Of a stretch of DNA of 35,347 nt, positions 7,390 through 14,042 are shown one piece after another. The DNA is taken from positions 1-35,347 of the IMG/VR virus record IMGVR_UViG_3300030104_001765. One strand, 5' to 3'. The stretch's first letter is position 1. Each line of letters begins with the position of its first letter. Source of the stretch: a virus. Position numbers and translations under genes: made by a program. Below the pieces are notes generated by a model, which was not told the origin of the DNA, did not search any database, and saw only the letters and a list, made by a program, of their open reading frames with translations.

Positions 7390-7885
7390 GATTGTCTTTA
7401 ATGAATTAGGCAATAAAGAGTTAGCATCAAGACATTCTTTCTCTCTCAGAAAGGGAGAGAATAGTCCTTTTCACCACATGAAAGTCACTGACCAAGTGCC
7501 AATCGACAAACTCTTAATAGAAAAAAAAATCACAGTAGATCAGCACCATGTTGGTGAGAAATATACAGAAATAATTTTCAAGTCTGGTGCAAATGTTGGA
7601 AGCCCTTCTTGGGAGTTTCGTGATATGAAAAATAATTTTAAACCACCATCTCCGCCAACCCGCACTTTGATTTTGTCTGGTGTGCAAAAATATTTACAAA
7701 AACACGCAAGTCCGAAAGTTGAAATTTTATTGTGGAATGTGGTCGCCAAAGAAAAAACCCCAAGAGATCATGAGATCGACCCCTTGAGGTTTGGCTTGGA
7801 TGTCCTATCAGATTATTGGTTTCCCAAAAGAAAAACCCAACAAGAAGTTAAGCTACAAAAAATGATTCTGCATTCGCTTCTTTAG
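7331..7885 (+). CDS. Unidentified protein downstream of primase-helicase
   Basis: About 184 residues. The frame overlaps the end of the helicase. Start candidates are ATG 7331 (59-base overlap, weak ribosome site) and TTG 7355, which has AGAGGA 8 bases upstream. The body reads HSFSLRKGENSPFHHMKVTDQ, then DQHHVGEKYTEIIFKSG, then LWNVVAKEKTPRDHEIDPLRFGLDVLSDYW. The order of blocks faintly recalls DUF6456 proteins of Alphaproteobacteria (an AGxRxR-like helix, then a long alpha-helical C-terminus), but I would not assign it. It ends convergently, overlapping the end of the ribbon-helix-helix gene by 4 bases. Confidence 0.7.
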   Translation: MKSQRTWALTKITNGQQTSKIVFNELGNKELASRHSFSLRKGENSPFHHMKVTDQVPIDKLLIEKKITVDQHHVGEKYTEIIFKSGANVGSPSWEFRDMKNNFKPPSPPTRTLILSGVQKYLQKHASPKVEILLWNVVAKEKTPRDHEIDPLRFGLDVLSDYWFPKRKTQQEVKLQKMILHSLL

Positions 7886-8253
7886 AAAGGAACATTATTA
7901 TCATCTGATTCATCGAGAGTGTTGTTTTCTTTCCTTTCTTCTTCTACTCTTTCTAAACTAGATTTTGCTTCATCAATCATTTCTTCTCTTAAAGATTCAG
8001 GTTCAATCTTGTGAGCGTTATCTAATATAATCTTATCCCTTGTTTCTGTGTTTGGATAGTTTGATTGTATTCTTCCCGCTAGGTGTTCTTCCATAGCATA
8101 TCCATGTTCTCGATAGCAGTCTTGGATAAGCTGTCTGATCTGAGAAGTCATGCTTCTGTTATAGGCACTAGAGATCACCTTGAGTTTTTGGTGATCTTCT
8201 TGTGATAATCTGCACATAAAGTTATGTGTTTCTTCTTTTTGTAATTCAGTCAT
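7882..8253 (-). CDS. Ribbon-helix-helix (Arc/MetJ-like) DNA-binding protein with SSB-like C-terminal tail
   Basis: A 123-residue protein. Residues about 10-50 (HNFMCRLSQEDHQKLKVISSA, then NRSMTSQIRQLIQD) have the strand-helix-turn-helix layout of ribbon-helix-helix repressors, which bind palindromes as dimers. The middle is helical and charged. The C-terminus ends DESDDNNVPF, an acidic run closing with Pro-Phe, resembling the SSB tail and the tail of the protein at 2592-2864. A strong AAGGAG precedes ATG 8253. A palindromic operator copy (8266-8285) lies just upstream, so autoregulation is plausible. It is one candidate to bind that palindrome. Confidence 0.8.
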   Translation of the reverse strand: MTELQKEETHNFMCRLSQEDHQKLKVISSAYNRSMTSQIRQLIQDCYREHGYAMEEHLAGRIQSNYPNTETRDKIILDNAHKIEPESLREEMIDEAKSSLERVEEERKENNTLDESDDNNVPF

Positions 8254-8561
8254 GTCGCACTCCTTAATTTTGACTGGTCAATATTAGATACTTTTACCAC
8301 CTCAACAAAGTTGGATGCGAAATCGTATCGTTTGTTTTCTGCTAGGAACTCCAATGCCTTTCTTAGTTGCTCTTCGCTGAAATATAGTTTGCGGTCAAAG
8401 ATGGCATCTTGTCCATGTTCAATCGCCCTGTACTCATTATCATAAACATAGCATTCTGTTTTATAACCCCAATGTCCATTGATCTGAGTCTTGTAATGAA
8501 TGATGGTTGCATAAACCCCTCTATCAAAAAACTGTTTAATCTCTTCTCTTTGCTCGGTCAT
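8250..8561 (-). CDS. Hypothetical protein, 103 residues
   Basis: Start ATG 8561 (MTEQREEIKQFFDRG), overlapping the upstream TGA as ATGA. An alpha/beta protein: FDRGVYATIIHYKTQINGHW, then a Tyr-rich segment (YVYDNEYRAIEHG), then helix EEQLRKALEFLAENK. No recognised family. Its last 12 codons contain a copy of the 20-bp palindrome. Confidence 0.78.
   Translation of the reverse strand: MTEQREEIKQFFDRGVYATIIHYKTQINGHWGYKTECYVYDNEYRAIEHGQDAIFDRKLYFSEEQLRKALEFLAENKRYDFASNFVEVVKVSNIDQSKLRSAT
8266..8285. promoter_or_regulatory. 20-bp palindromic operator, copy 4
   Basis: AATTTTGAC-TG-GTCAATATT, one mismatch. It sits directly upstream of the AAGGAG site of the ribbon-helix-helix gene and inside the 3' end of the preceding gene. 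Confidence 0.8.
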
Positions 8562-8791
8562 GCTACACCCCAATCATAATAAAAGGATTCTTCTTTGTTC
8601 TTCTTAATATGGCACTCTTTGCATTGATGTTGATAGCTGACTTCATCTGTTCTTCTGTCGTATGAATCAACCTGTATTCCCTCTTCGTGATACAAAAGAT
8701 CAACCCCTTGTGCCACTTCACACTCAATGTTTAAAGGATGTTGGTCTATCACCATTTGCTTTTTGCAGTCATCACAAAAATATTTAATCAT
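8558..8791 (-). CDS. Small zinc-binding protein, 77 residues
   Basis: Begins MIKYFCDDCKKQM and has a second pair CKEC near residue 59 (HQCKECHIKKNK), so two CxxC knuckles about 50 residues apart suit one zinc ribbon. The region between has an IECEVAQGVDLLYHEEG stretch. It starts within the end of the upstream HTH gene (8-base overlap) and its stop overlaps the next start. Function unknown. Confidence 0.8.
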   Translation of the reverse strand: MIKYFCDDCKKQMVIDQHPLNIECEVAQGVDLLYHEEGIQVDSYDRRTDEVSYQHQCKECHIKKNKEESFYYDWGVA

Positions 8792-9488
8792 CGTTTACTC
8801 CTTGTTTTTGTTTTTGTAATTCTCTTTGCAAGTCTTTGATCTTGCTTCTGTAAGATTTCATATCTTCTCTTATCTTCTTTATCCTCTGCTCTTTTTTCGA
8901 CAGAGCATCTAATTGTTCTCGGTCTATTAAATTTCTCCAGTCATCTAACTCTAGGATTTCAGCAATCTTTGTCATCGTTTCCTTGTTGACTGCTTTTCTA
9001 ACAGTTGATTTTGATGTGCCGAGTCTTGCATAGATTGTTTTATGAAAGCCACAAATTTTTACCAACTTGTGAACATTGCCTACGATTGGATGCATATCAC
9101 ATATCTTTTTGAGTAGATGAACATCTACAGGATATTTTCTTTCTTTTTCTGTTCTTACATGACCTCTGTGATCTATGTACTGACCTTTTTCCTCATCAAT
9201 ATTAAACTCTCTATTGATTAGAAACCTTTCTACATCTTGCCACTCAAAAGGTTTTTTGCTTGGCTTTTTTCTCTCTGTTAATAGTCCTTCTTGTTGCATC
9301 TTTCCTTTTTCATCTAACAGGGCAACATATTCAGGATCAGCACCTTCGTTTTTTGTTTTTAAAATGGAGTTTGTTTCCTCTGCTTCTTGCAAAACAGACA
9401 GATTGCAGTGAGCACTAGGAGTTGAATAATCTGTAGGAAGATTAGGCTCAATCTGTGATGGTGTTAGGATGTCTTTTTCTTTACTCAT
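8784..9488 (-). CDS. Helix-turn-helix/coiled-coil protein, candidate phage regulator
   Basis: A 234-residue protein. Residues 1-75 look disordered. Residues about 80-125 hold a basic segment (ERFLINREFNIDEE, then RGHVRTEKERKYP). Residues about 140-187 (KLVKICGFHKTIYARLG, then TSKSTVRKAVNKETMTKIAE) resemble a Cro/C1-type HTH, with SKSTVRKAV as the recognition-helix candidate. Residues 188-230 are a predicted coiled coil (KIREDMKSYRSKIKDLQREL), suiting a dimer. It is first in its operon, with a promoter at 9524-9552 and the only exact, non-extended copy of the 20-bp palindrome 133 bases upstream. This makes it the first candidate for the palindrome-binding regulator; the link is inference. Confidence 0.75.
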   Translation of the reverse strand: MSKEKDILTPSQIEPNLPTDYSTPSAHCNLSVLQEAEETNSILKTKNEGADPEYVALLDEKGKMQQEGLLTERKKPSKKPFEWQDVERFLINREFNIDEEKGQYIDHRGHVRTEKERKYPVDVHLLKKICDMHPIVGNVHKLVKICGFHKTIYARLGTSKSTVRKAVNKETMTKIAEILELDDWRNLIDREQLDALSKKEQRIKKIREDMKSYRSKIKDLQRELQKQKQGVNDD

Positions 9489-9523
9489 GATAATTACTCT
9501 GAATGCGTTTATATTTAATACAA

Positions 9524-9552
9524 ATTATAATGATTTAACCAAAATAATGCAA
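9524..9552 (-). promoter_or_regulatory. Sigma70-type promoter for the HTH operon
   Basis: Minus strand: TTGCAT (9552-9547), 17-base spacer, consensus TATAAT (9529-9524). The expected start is about 30 bases upstream of ATG 9488. Confidence 0.7.
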
Positions 9553-9607
9553 TCATAAAGATATCAAAAGACTAACTCAAAATAAGTATGACAATAACTT
9601 CTTGGTA

Positions 9608-9620
9608 TCTTGGTGCGTGT
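9608..9620 (-). repeat. 13-bp element shared by the two leftward units (copy 1)
   Basis: ACACGCACCAAGA on the minus strand, followed by a second ACCAAG. The same 13 bases occur at 17664-17676. Both lie upstream of the first gene of a leftward unit. This copy abuts operator copy 5. Confidence 0.6.
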
Positions 9621-9640
9621 AATATTGACTGGTCAATATT
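9621..9640. promoter_or_regulatory. 20-bp palindromic operator, copy 5 (exact consensus)
   Basis: AATATTGAC-TG-GTCAATATT with both 9-base arms perfect. Intergenic, about 70 bases upstream of the -35 box of the HTH operon promoter. Confidence 0.9.
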
Positions 9641-9833
9641 TAGTTAAAGGTAGTGTTGGAATATATACAGACCAAACCAAGCAGATTTTTTCCCCCAGCA
9701 AAACAAAAATATTTTTAGTTTTACACGGCTCTGGCAAAAAAGCCGTCAGCTCCCAGACCAAAAAAAATATTTTAGATTCTGACACTATTTTCACCCAATC
9801 TCCAGGACCACAAAATTTAGACCAAAAAAAAAA
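9641..9833. other. Non-coding part of the 9489-9896 intergenic region
   Basis: No credible gene. The region is AT-rich with three AGACCAAA repeats (9669, 9755, 9819), a hairpin ACGGCT/AGCCGT (9725-9730 with 9741-9746) and several T or A tracts around AAATATTTTT. It separates the terminator of the 10-17 kb cluster from the promoter of the HTH operon. Confidence 0.6.
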
Positions 9834-9877
9834 GACCCTACCGATCCACATCTAAAAAGACATAGACCGATAGGGTC
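9834..9877 (-). terminator. Intrinsic terminator ending the 9.9-17.5 kb leftward cluster
   Basis: A 12-bp imperfect stem (GACCCTACCGAT at 9834-9845 with ACCGATAGGGTC at 9866-9877, two mismatches). On the minus strand it is followed by ten consecutive T (A tract 9824-9833). It lies just after the last gene of the cluster (stop at 9897). On the plus strand the tail is TTTTATTT, so it may work both ways. Confidence 0.85.
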
Positions 9878-9896
9878 AAGTTTTATTTATTTATAA

Positions 9897-10082
9897 CTAG
9901 CGATTGTAAGTTTCTGTCCAGTTGATGAAAATTTGTTGTGCTTCTTTTTTAGAAACACAAAAATTATTTTGCAACCAAGATGGAGCACCGAACATATTGA
10001 TTATTCCTGACTCTCTAAGATCATCTAAAATTACATTCCAGTTTTCTTGATCTTGTTCGTCTATCAAAATTTCGGTACTCAT
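9897..10082 (-). CDS. Small hypothetical protein, 61 residues
   Basis: MSTEILIDEQDQENWNVI, then DDLRESGIINMFGAPSWLQ, then VSKKEAQQIFINWTETY. The second half reads like a compact helical fold; SKKEAQQIFINW could be a DNA-contact helix. The start overlaps the upstream stop (ATGA). Last gene before the terminator at 9834-9877. Similar small NMFGAP-type proteins are common in phages; function unknown. Confidence 0.78.
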   Translation of the reverse strand: MSTEILIDEQDQENWNVILDDLRESGIINMFGAPSWLQNNFCVSKKEAQQIFINWTETYNR

Positions 10083-10414
10083 GATGACACCGCCTTATCA
10101 AGATCGATTTCTTTCAAGCCATCTAAATAATCTTTGGCATCTTTCCTTGCCACTGGATTATAAACAACAGAGTCATCGGGCAATGTATAACTTTTCGAAC
10201 CACTAGAATTACCATTATGAATTAGTTCATCATAATAAGAATTAAGAGCAAAAGAATCTCTTTCTTCTTTGGAATGAAATATCCAAAAGAAATCATCTCT
10301 GGCAAATTCTTTATAGTTATCTATAAAGTGATCCACAGAACATTGATACTTTTCATGGTACATATTGTCGTACCCATAAATAGTTGCGACAAAGGTTTTA
10401 TTTTTCTTACTCAT
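10079..10414 (-). CDS. Hypothetical protein, 111 residues
   Basis: MSKKNKTFVATIYGYDNMY, aromatic and acidic (FARDDFFWIFHSKEERDSF), with a flexible Ser/Gly segment (NGNSSGSKSY) and an acidic C-terminus. No family recognised. Its leader is TATATAGGAGACAAATT before ATG, nearly the same as that of other genes in this cluster, and is preceded by the hairpin at 10442-10468 and the larger structure at 10524-10603. Confidence 0.78.
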   Translation of the reverse strand: MSKKNKTFVATIYGYDNMYHEKYQCSVDHFIDNYKEFARDDFFWIFHSKEERDSFALNSYYDELIHNGNSSGSKSYTLPDDSVVYNPVARKDAKDYLDGLKEIDLDKAVSS

Positions 10415-10441
10415 AATTTGTCTCCTATATAGTAAGATTAA

Positions 10442-10468
10442 ATTAAGGCGAATGAATCGCCCATTAAT
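10442..10468 (-). ncRNA. 5'-leader hairpin of the gene at 10414
   Basis: Minus-strand RNA UUAAUGGGCGA-UUCAU-UCGCCUUAA: 5-bp GGCGA/UCGCC stem extended by UUAA/UUAA across a 2-base bulge. It uses the same UUAAUGGG and CGCCUUAA strands as the leader hairpin at 12320-12358, but in the opposite order. Confidence 0.5.
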
Positions 10469-10523
10469 AGAAATCCACCCAAAACTAGCATTTTCATACT
10501 AATTCTAGGAAAAATGGACTCCT

Positions 10524-10603
10524 TATTTACGTTCTAATGCATTTTCTCATGTCGGGTAATGCCTAGACATCACCCAAAATGAGTGTTTTTCAAAACGTAA
10601 ATA
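10524..10603 (-). ncRNA. Nested structured RNA element upstream of the gene at 10414
   Basis: Three nested helices: UAUUUACGUU/AACGUAAAUA (10 bp, 10524-10533 with 10594-10603), CUCAU/AUGAG, and GGGUGAUG/CAUUACCC with a UCUAGG loop. One pair in the innermost helix is G-U on the minus strand and would be A-C on the plus strand, which points to the leftward RNA. It lies between the stop at 10669 and the leader of the next gene. No known class recognised. Confidence 0.55.
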
Positions 10604-10624
10604 GGGAAACCATAGAGGAAATCA

Positions 10625-10644
10625 AATATTGACTGGTCATTATT
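10625..10644. promoter_or_regulatory. 20-bp palindromic operator, copy 6
   Basis: AATATTGAC-TG-GTCATTATT, one mismatch. A half-site ACCAGTCAATAT follows at 10651-10662. On the minus strand the copy runs straight into TTGATT (10625-10620), a possible -35 box with only a weak -10 (TATTTA) 16 bases on. Confidence 0.85.
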
Positions 10645-10668
10645 AAAACAACCAGTCAATATCATCAC

Positions 10669-11331
10669 TTATCCCCAACGCAATCCAAACTTATCAGCAC
10701 AAACTTTTCCATAACCTACTTCAATAGATCGGTCATCGGACAGTTGCCTATGACAAGCAAAACAGTTGCCAGTGAGTTTTCCATATTCACTTGCGACTTT
10801 CTCAGGATCACTAACCAATCTATTTAATAGATCGATTAGTTTTTCCTGAACCTCTTTTCCATCTTTTGATAAGTAAAGATCGCCATCGGTTTCGATACGC
10901 CCAAAGTAAATATTTTCATATCCCCACTTCCCATTGCTGAGAAATAGTTTTCCTCTGTGCTTAGACTTGTTTGATGCTTTGGATATTTTTATATCTTGGT
11001 CATCAAGTCTCAGCCACAATTTAGGAAATGATTTATTCTTTGGTGATACCGCTCGTCTGAGCATAGAATAAACACCATTTATATTAGGCAGTTTTTTCTC
11101 AGGTTTTTCTTGCTTTGGATTCTGAAGCTGATCGACAAGTTTCAGTACCCAATGCCATTGTTTGTCAGACAATTCACCCTTCTTTTCAAAGTGCTTGAAA
11201 AGACTTTCAGCAAAGCCAGTAGTTTTTCCATAAAACTTATCGTCATCAAGAAATTCTTTTAGCTTGTGAATATTTTCCCTTTTGATTTTTACAATCCATT
11301 CTGTCCATAAACCACCGATTACCGCACTCAT
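10669..11331 (-). CDS. DUF6011-like zinc-binding phage protein
   Basis: A 220-residue protein. The C-terminal 34 residues (TGNCFACHRQLSDDRSIEVG, then YGKVCADKFG) match the DUF6011 pattern: two knuckle Cys (190, 193), Leu, Asp-Ser and a G-x-G-x-x-C (Cys211). The central part (KLWLRLDDQDIKISKAS, then GKLFLSNGKWG) is beta-rich; the N-terminus is helical with a FYGKTTGFAESLFKHFEKKG segment. DUF6011 is a zinc-binding module found in phage and bacterial proteins of unknown function. The start overlaps the upstream stop by 4 bases. Confidence 0.85.
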   Translation of the reverse strand: MSAVIGGLWTEWIVKIKRENIHKLKEFLDDDKFYGKTTGFAESLFKHFEKKGELSDKQWHWVLKLVDQLQNPKQEKPEKKLPNINGVYSMLRRAVSPKNKSFPKLWLRLDDQDIKISKASNKSKHRGKLFLSNGKWGYENIYFGRIETDGDLYLSKDGKEVQEKLIDLLNRLVSDPEKVASEYGKLTGNCFACHRQLSDDRSIEVGYGKVCADKFGLRWG

Positions 11332-11609
11332 GATGGATCACCATTTTGATCAAGTTTAGTTAAACACTCAATCCTTATAGTTGGATTCCATCTGAAATCA
11401 ATAACTGGTCGCATATCGGTTTCATGATAAGTATGAGAATCATCAAATGATTTTTTACCATCTGAATTTGCCATCTCATAAGCTGAATCCCAACAATCAG
11501 TTTGAACAGTTATTTTTTTGTATAGTAAATATTCTTTCTCAAAAACATAAGTTTTCAAGTCAGATTTTGATTTATCTACATTTTCGATTGCTACTTCTTT
11601 TTCACTCAT
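11328..11609 (-). CDS. Hypothetical protein, 93 residues
   Basis: MSEKEVAIENVDKSKSDLKT, then YVFEKEYLLYKKITVQTDCW, then TYHETDMRPVIDFRW. Probably a small beta-rich domain after a disordered acidic start. A TGGAGAACC site precedes ATG 11609, which overlaps the preceding stop. No family recognised. Confidence 0.78.
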   Translation of the reverse strand: MSEKEVAIENVDKSKSDLKTYVFEKEYLLYKKITVQTDCWDSAYEMANSDGKKSFDDSHTYHETDMRPVIDFRWNPTIRIECLTKLDQNGDPS

Positions 11610-11947
11610 GATGGTTCTCCAGTAAATGAACTACCAAAGAAAGGAGTCTTACAGACTGCACCATTAGTTGTCCTTTTAACTGTATCAAAAGCACCAGTCT
11701 GCAATTCTAATTTTCCAATCAGTTTTGCCACCTCAAAGCTAAGATTTCTCATAAACAAATCCGCTTCGATATTTGATACTTCAATAACTCCTTCTTTCTT
11801 TAAGATAGATTGAGCAGTTTCACTTCTTATGTCTAAACCATGAAACTCGGTTTCGTAAATGTTCTCAACAAGATCATACAGCTTGTTAAGAATCATTAGC
11901 CTTGCGAGGTTCTTAGGGCTATCAACATTTTTAGAATGATATTTCAT
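11606..11947 (-). CDS. Hypothetical helical protein, 113 residues
   Basis: MKYHSKNVDSPKNLARLMIL, then NKLYDLVENIYETEF, then FMRNLSFEVAKLIGKLELQT: mostly amphipathic helices. The C-terminal part (TTNGAVCKTPFFGSSF) is probably extended. The leader AATGGGAGATAAATT before the ATG follows the hammerhead ribozyme at 11995-12055, so this gene would be at the 5' end of a cleaved mRNA. Function unknown. Confidence 0.78.
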   Translation of the reverse strand: MKYHSKNVDSPKNLARLMILNKLYDLVENIYETEFHGLDIRSETAQSILKKEGVIEVSNIEADLFMRNLSFEVAKLIGKLELQTGAFDTVKRTTNGAVCKTPFFGSSFTGEPS

Positions 11948-11994
11948 AATTTATCTCCCATTATGAAAGTTAATTTAGTCAGCATTACACTGAC

Positions 11995-12055
11995 ACCAAG
12001 ACCCAATCTTTCGATTGGGTTTCGCTCAGATTTTCACTGAGTCTCTTCAGTTGGT
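11995..12055 (-). ncRNA. Type I hammerhead ribozyme A
   Basis: Minus-strand RNA, starting at the base after the TAA stop of the gene at 12056. Stem I: ACCAA (12055-12051) with UUGGU (11999-11995). Core CUGAAGA (12050-12044). Stem II: G plus CUCAG with CUGAG plus C, one bulged A, loop UGAAAAU. GAA (12023-12021). Stem III: ACCCAAUC/GAUUGGGU closed by a GAAA tetraloop. Cleavage dinucleotide U-C, with the cut expected between 12000 and 11999. Stem I is the open helix, so type I. Compared with ribozyme B, stem I differs by a compensating C-G for U-A change. Confidence 0.88.
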
Positions 12056-12289
12056 TTAAAGATTATAGTATTTTGCCCCTCTAGGATTTTCTTCAACCGC
12101 AGTTTCTATGACTGACTCAAGATACTTTACTATCTCACTCAATAGAAAAACTTTAGTGTCCTTACTGTCTTTAGGCATGAAAACAGTACCATTGGTTCTG
12201 TTCACATACATAAGACTATCTAAGACACTTTCCAGTTTCTCAATATCTACAGGGTCTACTACTACTTCTTTTAATGATTTTTCACTCAT
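12056..12289 (-). CDS. Hypothetical protein, 77 residues
   Basis: MSEKSLKEVVVDPVDIEKLE, then SVLDSLMYVNRTNGTVFMPK, then SEIVKYLESVIETA. A small, mostly helical acidic protein. The leader AATTAGGAGAAAAATT matches the cluster-wide form. Its stop codon directly abuts ribozyme A. No family recognised. Confidence 0.75.
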   Translation of the reverse strand: MSEKSLKEVVVDPVDIEKLESVLDSLMYVNRTNGTVFMPKDSKDTKVFLLSEIVKYLESVIETAVEENPRGAKYYNL

Positions 12290-12319
12290 AATTTTTCTCC
12301 TAATTTGAGTTTGGGATAA

Positions 12320-12358
12320 TTCCCATTAATAACACCGAAATGATGCTATTAAGGCGAA
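12320..12358 (-). ncRNA. 5'-leader hairpin of the gene at 12289
   Basis: Minus-strand RNA UUCGCCUUAAUAGCA (12358-12344) with UGUUAUUAAUGGGAA (12334-12320): 13 of 15 positions pair, including one G-U. Homologous in sequence and position to the hairpin at 17511-17550. In both, the distal strand is followed by UUA-CCC and then AGGAGAAAAA before the start codon. Confidence 0.65.
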
Positions 12359-12393
12359 TCTCACAAAAAATGGCTTCACCATTGCTCGTCTAA

Positions 12394-12450
12394 TGCAAAG
12401 TTAGGAGGGTAGTAAGGGCATAACATACCCTTAAAACCCCCCTTTTTGCA
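12394..12450 (-). ncRNA. Nested stem structure between the VWA gene and the gene at 12289
   Basis: Three nested 6-bp helices: TGCAAA/TTTGCA (12394-12399 with 12445-12450), GGAGGG/CCCCCC (12404-12409 with 12437-12442) and TAAGGG/CCCTTA (12413-12418 with 12428-12433). The middle helix has one A-C on the plus strand that is G-U on the minus strand, favouring leftward RNA. GTTAGGA (12400) can alternatively pair with TCCTAAC (12455-12461). TTAGGAG (12401-12407) makes the leftward RNA carry CUCCUAA, complementary to the next gene's Shine-Dalgarno. It may also act as a terminator after the VWA gene. Confidence 0.55.
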
Positions 12451-12456
12451 CCAATC

Positions 12457-13881
12457 CTAACTAGCTAAATCTAGATCAGATCGCAGACAATGTGGCGGGA
12501 GATGAATTGCTTCACCAAACTCAGTTTGATCCACACCCCATGTCATTTCGATTGTCGCCCATAGGACTGGTATATCAGGCTCATGTTTTGTTTTTACTGG
12601 GTAAAATTCTCCATCAGTAAAAACAATTAGACCCTGTAGATCGGCAACATCATCGGTATAGTTATTCACCAATTCAAAGATGGGAGTTAATTCAGTTCCA
12701 CCGCCACCTCTAGGAGTGATATCTAATAAAGATTCACCCGCAGAGATGTCAACTTCATCCCAATAATTCCCTTCTTCGTCATGATGAACTATGGTGCTAC
12801 ACCAACAAACTTTGACCTTCTCAATGTTGCATTGCTCAACCAACCCCTGTATCTGAGACATGAATCCATCCATGTAATAAGAAGTTGATCCTGATACATC
12901 AACACCGATTGCCAAAGTGCCACCCATAACTGAACTGACCCTACTCGGAAGATAGTTTCCTTTCTTGTAAGTTTTGTCTTTCCATATATGGTTTCTATGT
13001 GGTCGATTCCAAGATGTTTGATCAGGGAAAACGCTGACCAACCAATCCTGAATTTTCTCAAGATAGTTGGCAGTTTCCACATCAATTTCATTCACCCTTC
13101 GGTTGAATGAATTGTCATAACCATCACCGCAAGATCGACTCATGCTGTCAGCCAATCGGACTTTGTTAGCCAATTCTCTTTGAGCATCAATATTTTCTTG
13201 CTTGGTTAATGGTTTTCCATCTTGGTTCACTGCATCCCAAACACCACCCGCTTGGCTAGTGTTAGATGGTTTACCTTCATTAGCATTCGCTAAATCATCA
13301 CCATCTTTTTTATCACCACCATTGCTTTGATCTTGATCATTAGAATCACCATCAGAATCACCATCGGATGATCCATCTGATTGATCGCCATCGTCAGAAG
13401 AATTATCAGCCTGATCATTTTCTTGATCTTTCTGATCTTTTTCCTCAAGCAATATAGCGTAGATTTCGTCAGCAGTTTTGCCATCATATTTGCTGTCGTA
13501 CAATGCATCCTTTGGCATCTTCCAATAGGATATTGCACCTGATCTATTTAACTCAGCATTGATTGCATAATCAGTTGCGATATTCCATAACTCAGGATTC
13601 CTATCATTCCTTCTGAGGTGATGCGCCCAAGTGCAATGCAACGCTTCATGCATTAGAACAAATTCTAATTCTTCATGACTCGATTCATTGCAAAAGGATT
13701 CACACCAAAAGATATGAGTACCATCGGTTGCCATTGTAGAACATACATCCTTTGAAACTTCTTTCAGAATCAAAGGTGTAATCATCGAAGCCATACCAAG
13801 ATGACCCTTTTGGATGATCGAGGTTCTAGCTTTGACGATTTTGTGTTCTGCCACTTTACTGGCAGTTGTTTGCTTATCCAT
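12457..13881 (-). CDS. VWA/metallopeptidase-like (DUF2201/CobT-like) protein, MoxR partner
   Basis: A 474-residue protein. The N-terminal domain has HEALH (78-82) with CTWAHH after it, the zincin-like HExxH signature of DUF2201-type proteins. Residues about 145-210 are an extreme Asp/Ser/Gly/Gln linker. The C-terminal VWA domain has the MIDAS motif DVSGS (328-332), the GGGGTELTP block (threonine site) and FTDG (Asp423). Such proteins are partners of MoxR-type AAA ATPases, here encoded at 15228-16316, and resemble the CobS/CobT chelatase pairs annotated in phages. Probable role: an ATP-driven remodelling machine of unknown target. Leader: TATATAGGAGAAAATT. Confidence 0.88.
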   Translation of the reverse strand: MDKQTTASKVAEHKIVKARTSIIQKGHLGMASMITPLILKEVSKDVCSTMATDGTHIFWCESFCNESSHEELEFVLMHEALHCTWAHHLRRNDRNPELWNIATDYAINAELNRSGAISYWKMPKDALYDSKYDGKTADEIYAILLEEKDQKDQENDQADNSSDDGDQSDGSSDGDSDGDSNDQDQSNGGDKKDGDDLANANEGKPSNTSQAGGVWDAVNQDGKPLTKQENIDAQRELANKVRLADSMSRSCGDGYDNSFNRRVNEIDVETANYLEKIQDWLVSVFPDQTSWNRPHRNHIWKDKTYKKGNYLPSRVSSVMGGTLAIGVDVSGSTSYYMDGFMSQIQGLVEQCNIEKVKVCWCSTIVHHDEEGNYWDEVDISAGESLLDITPRGGGGTELTPIFELVNNYTDDVADLQGLIVFTDGEFYPVKTKHEPDIPVLWATIEMTWGVDQTEFGEAIHLPPHCLRSDLDLAS

Positions 13882-13927
13882 AATTTTCTCCTATATATAA
13901 ACAAATTTTGCAGACAGAATGCCTACA

Positions 13928-13963
13928 TCAAAACAAATATTGACTGGTCAATACTTGTTTTGA
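13928..13963. promoter_or_regulatory. 20-bp palindromic operator, copy 7, inside a 36-bp inverted repeat
   Basis: The core at 13936-13955 is AATATTGAC-TG-GTCAATACT. The flanks extend the symmetry (TCAAAACAA on the left, TTGTTTTGA on the right), giving 17-base arms with one mismatch. It lies in the long leader of the VWA gene, about 47 bases before the start. The RNA would form a strong hairpin. Downstream on the minus strand UGUAGGC/GUCUGCA (13911-13929) can also pair using G-U. Confidence 0.8.
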
Positions 13964-13991
13964 TTTAAACCTTCTGAAAATATTTTTATTT

Positions 13992-14041
13992 CTCAGGGAG
14001 CTGAGATGTTGGTTTTGGGGAGTCTTGCGACTCCCCACCAA
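13992..14041 (-). ncRNA. Tandem hairpins after the gene at 14043
   Basis: Minus-strand RNA: GGGGAGUC-GCAA-GACUCCCC (14036-14017), a perfect 8-bp stem with a GNRA tetraloop extended by UUGG/CCAA, then UCUCAG-CUCC-CUGAGA (13991-14006). It begins 2 bases after the stop of the gene at 14043. No T tract follows, so it is not a standard terminator; it may protect 3' ends or be an RNase III site. Confidence 0.6.
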
Positions 14042-14042
14042 A

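Noticed and set aside
9610-9855. Open frames on both strands in the intergenic region (81 and 72 codons)
   Set aside because: They overlap the operator, homopolymer runs and the terminator, lack ribosome sites, and have no protein-like composition.
12400-12461. Simple bidirectional terminator after the VWA gene
   Set aside because: The T tract (CTTTTT) is inside the structure, and on the leftward strand no T run follows; kept as a structured element with possible termination.
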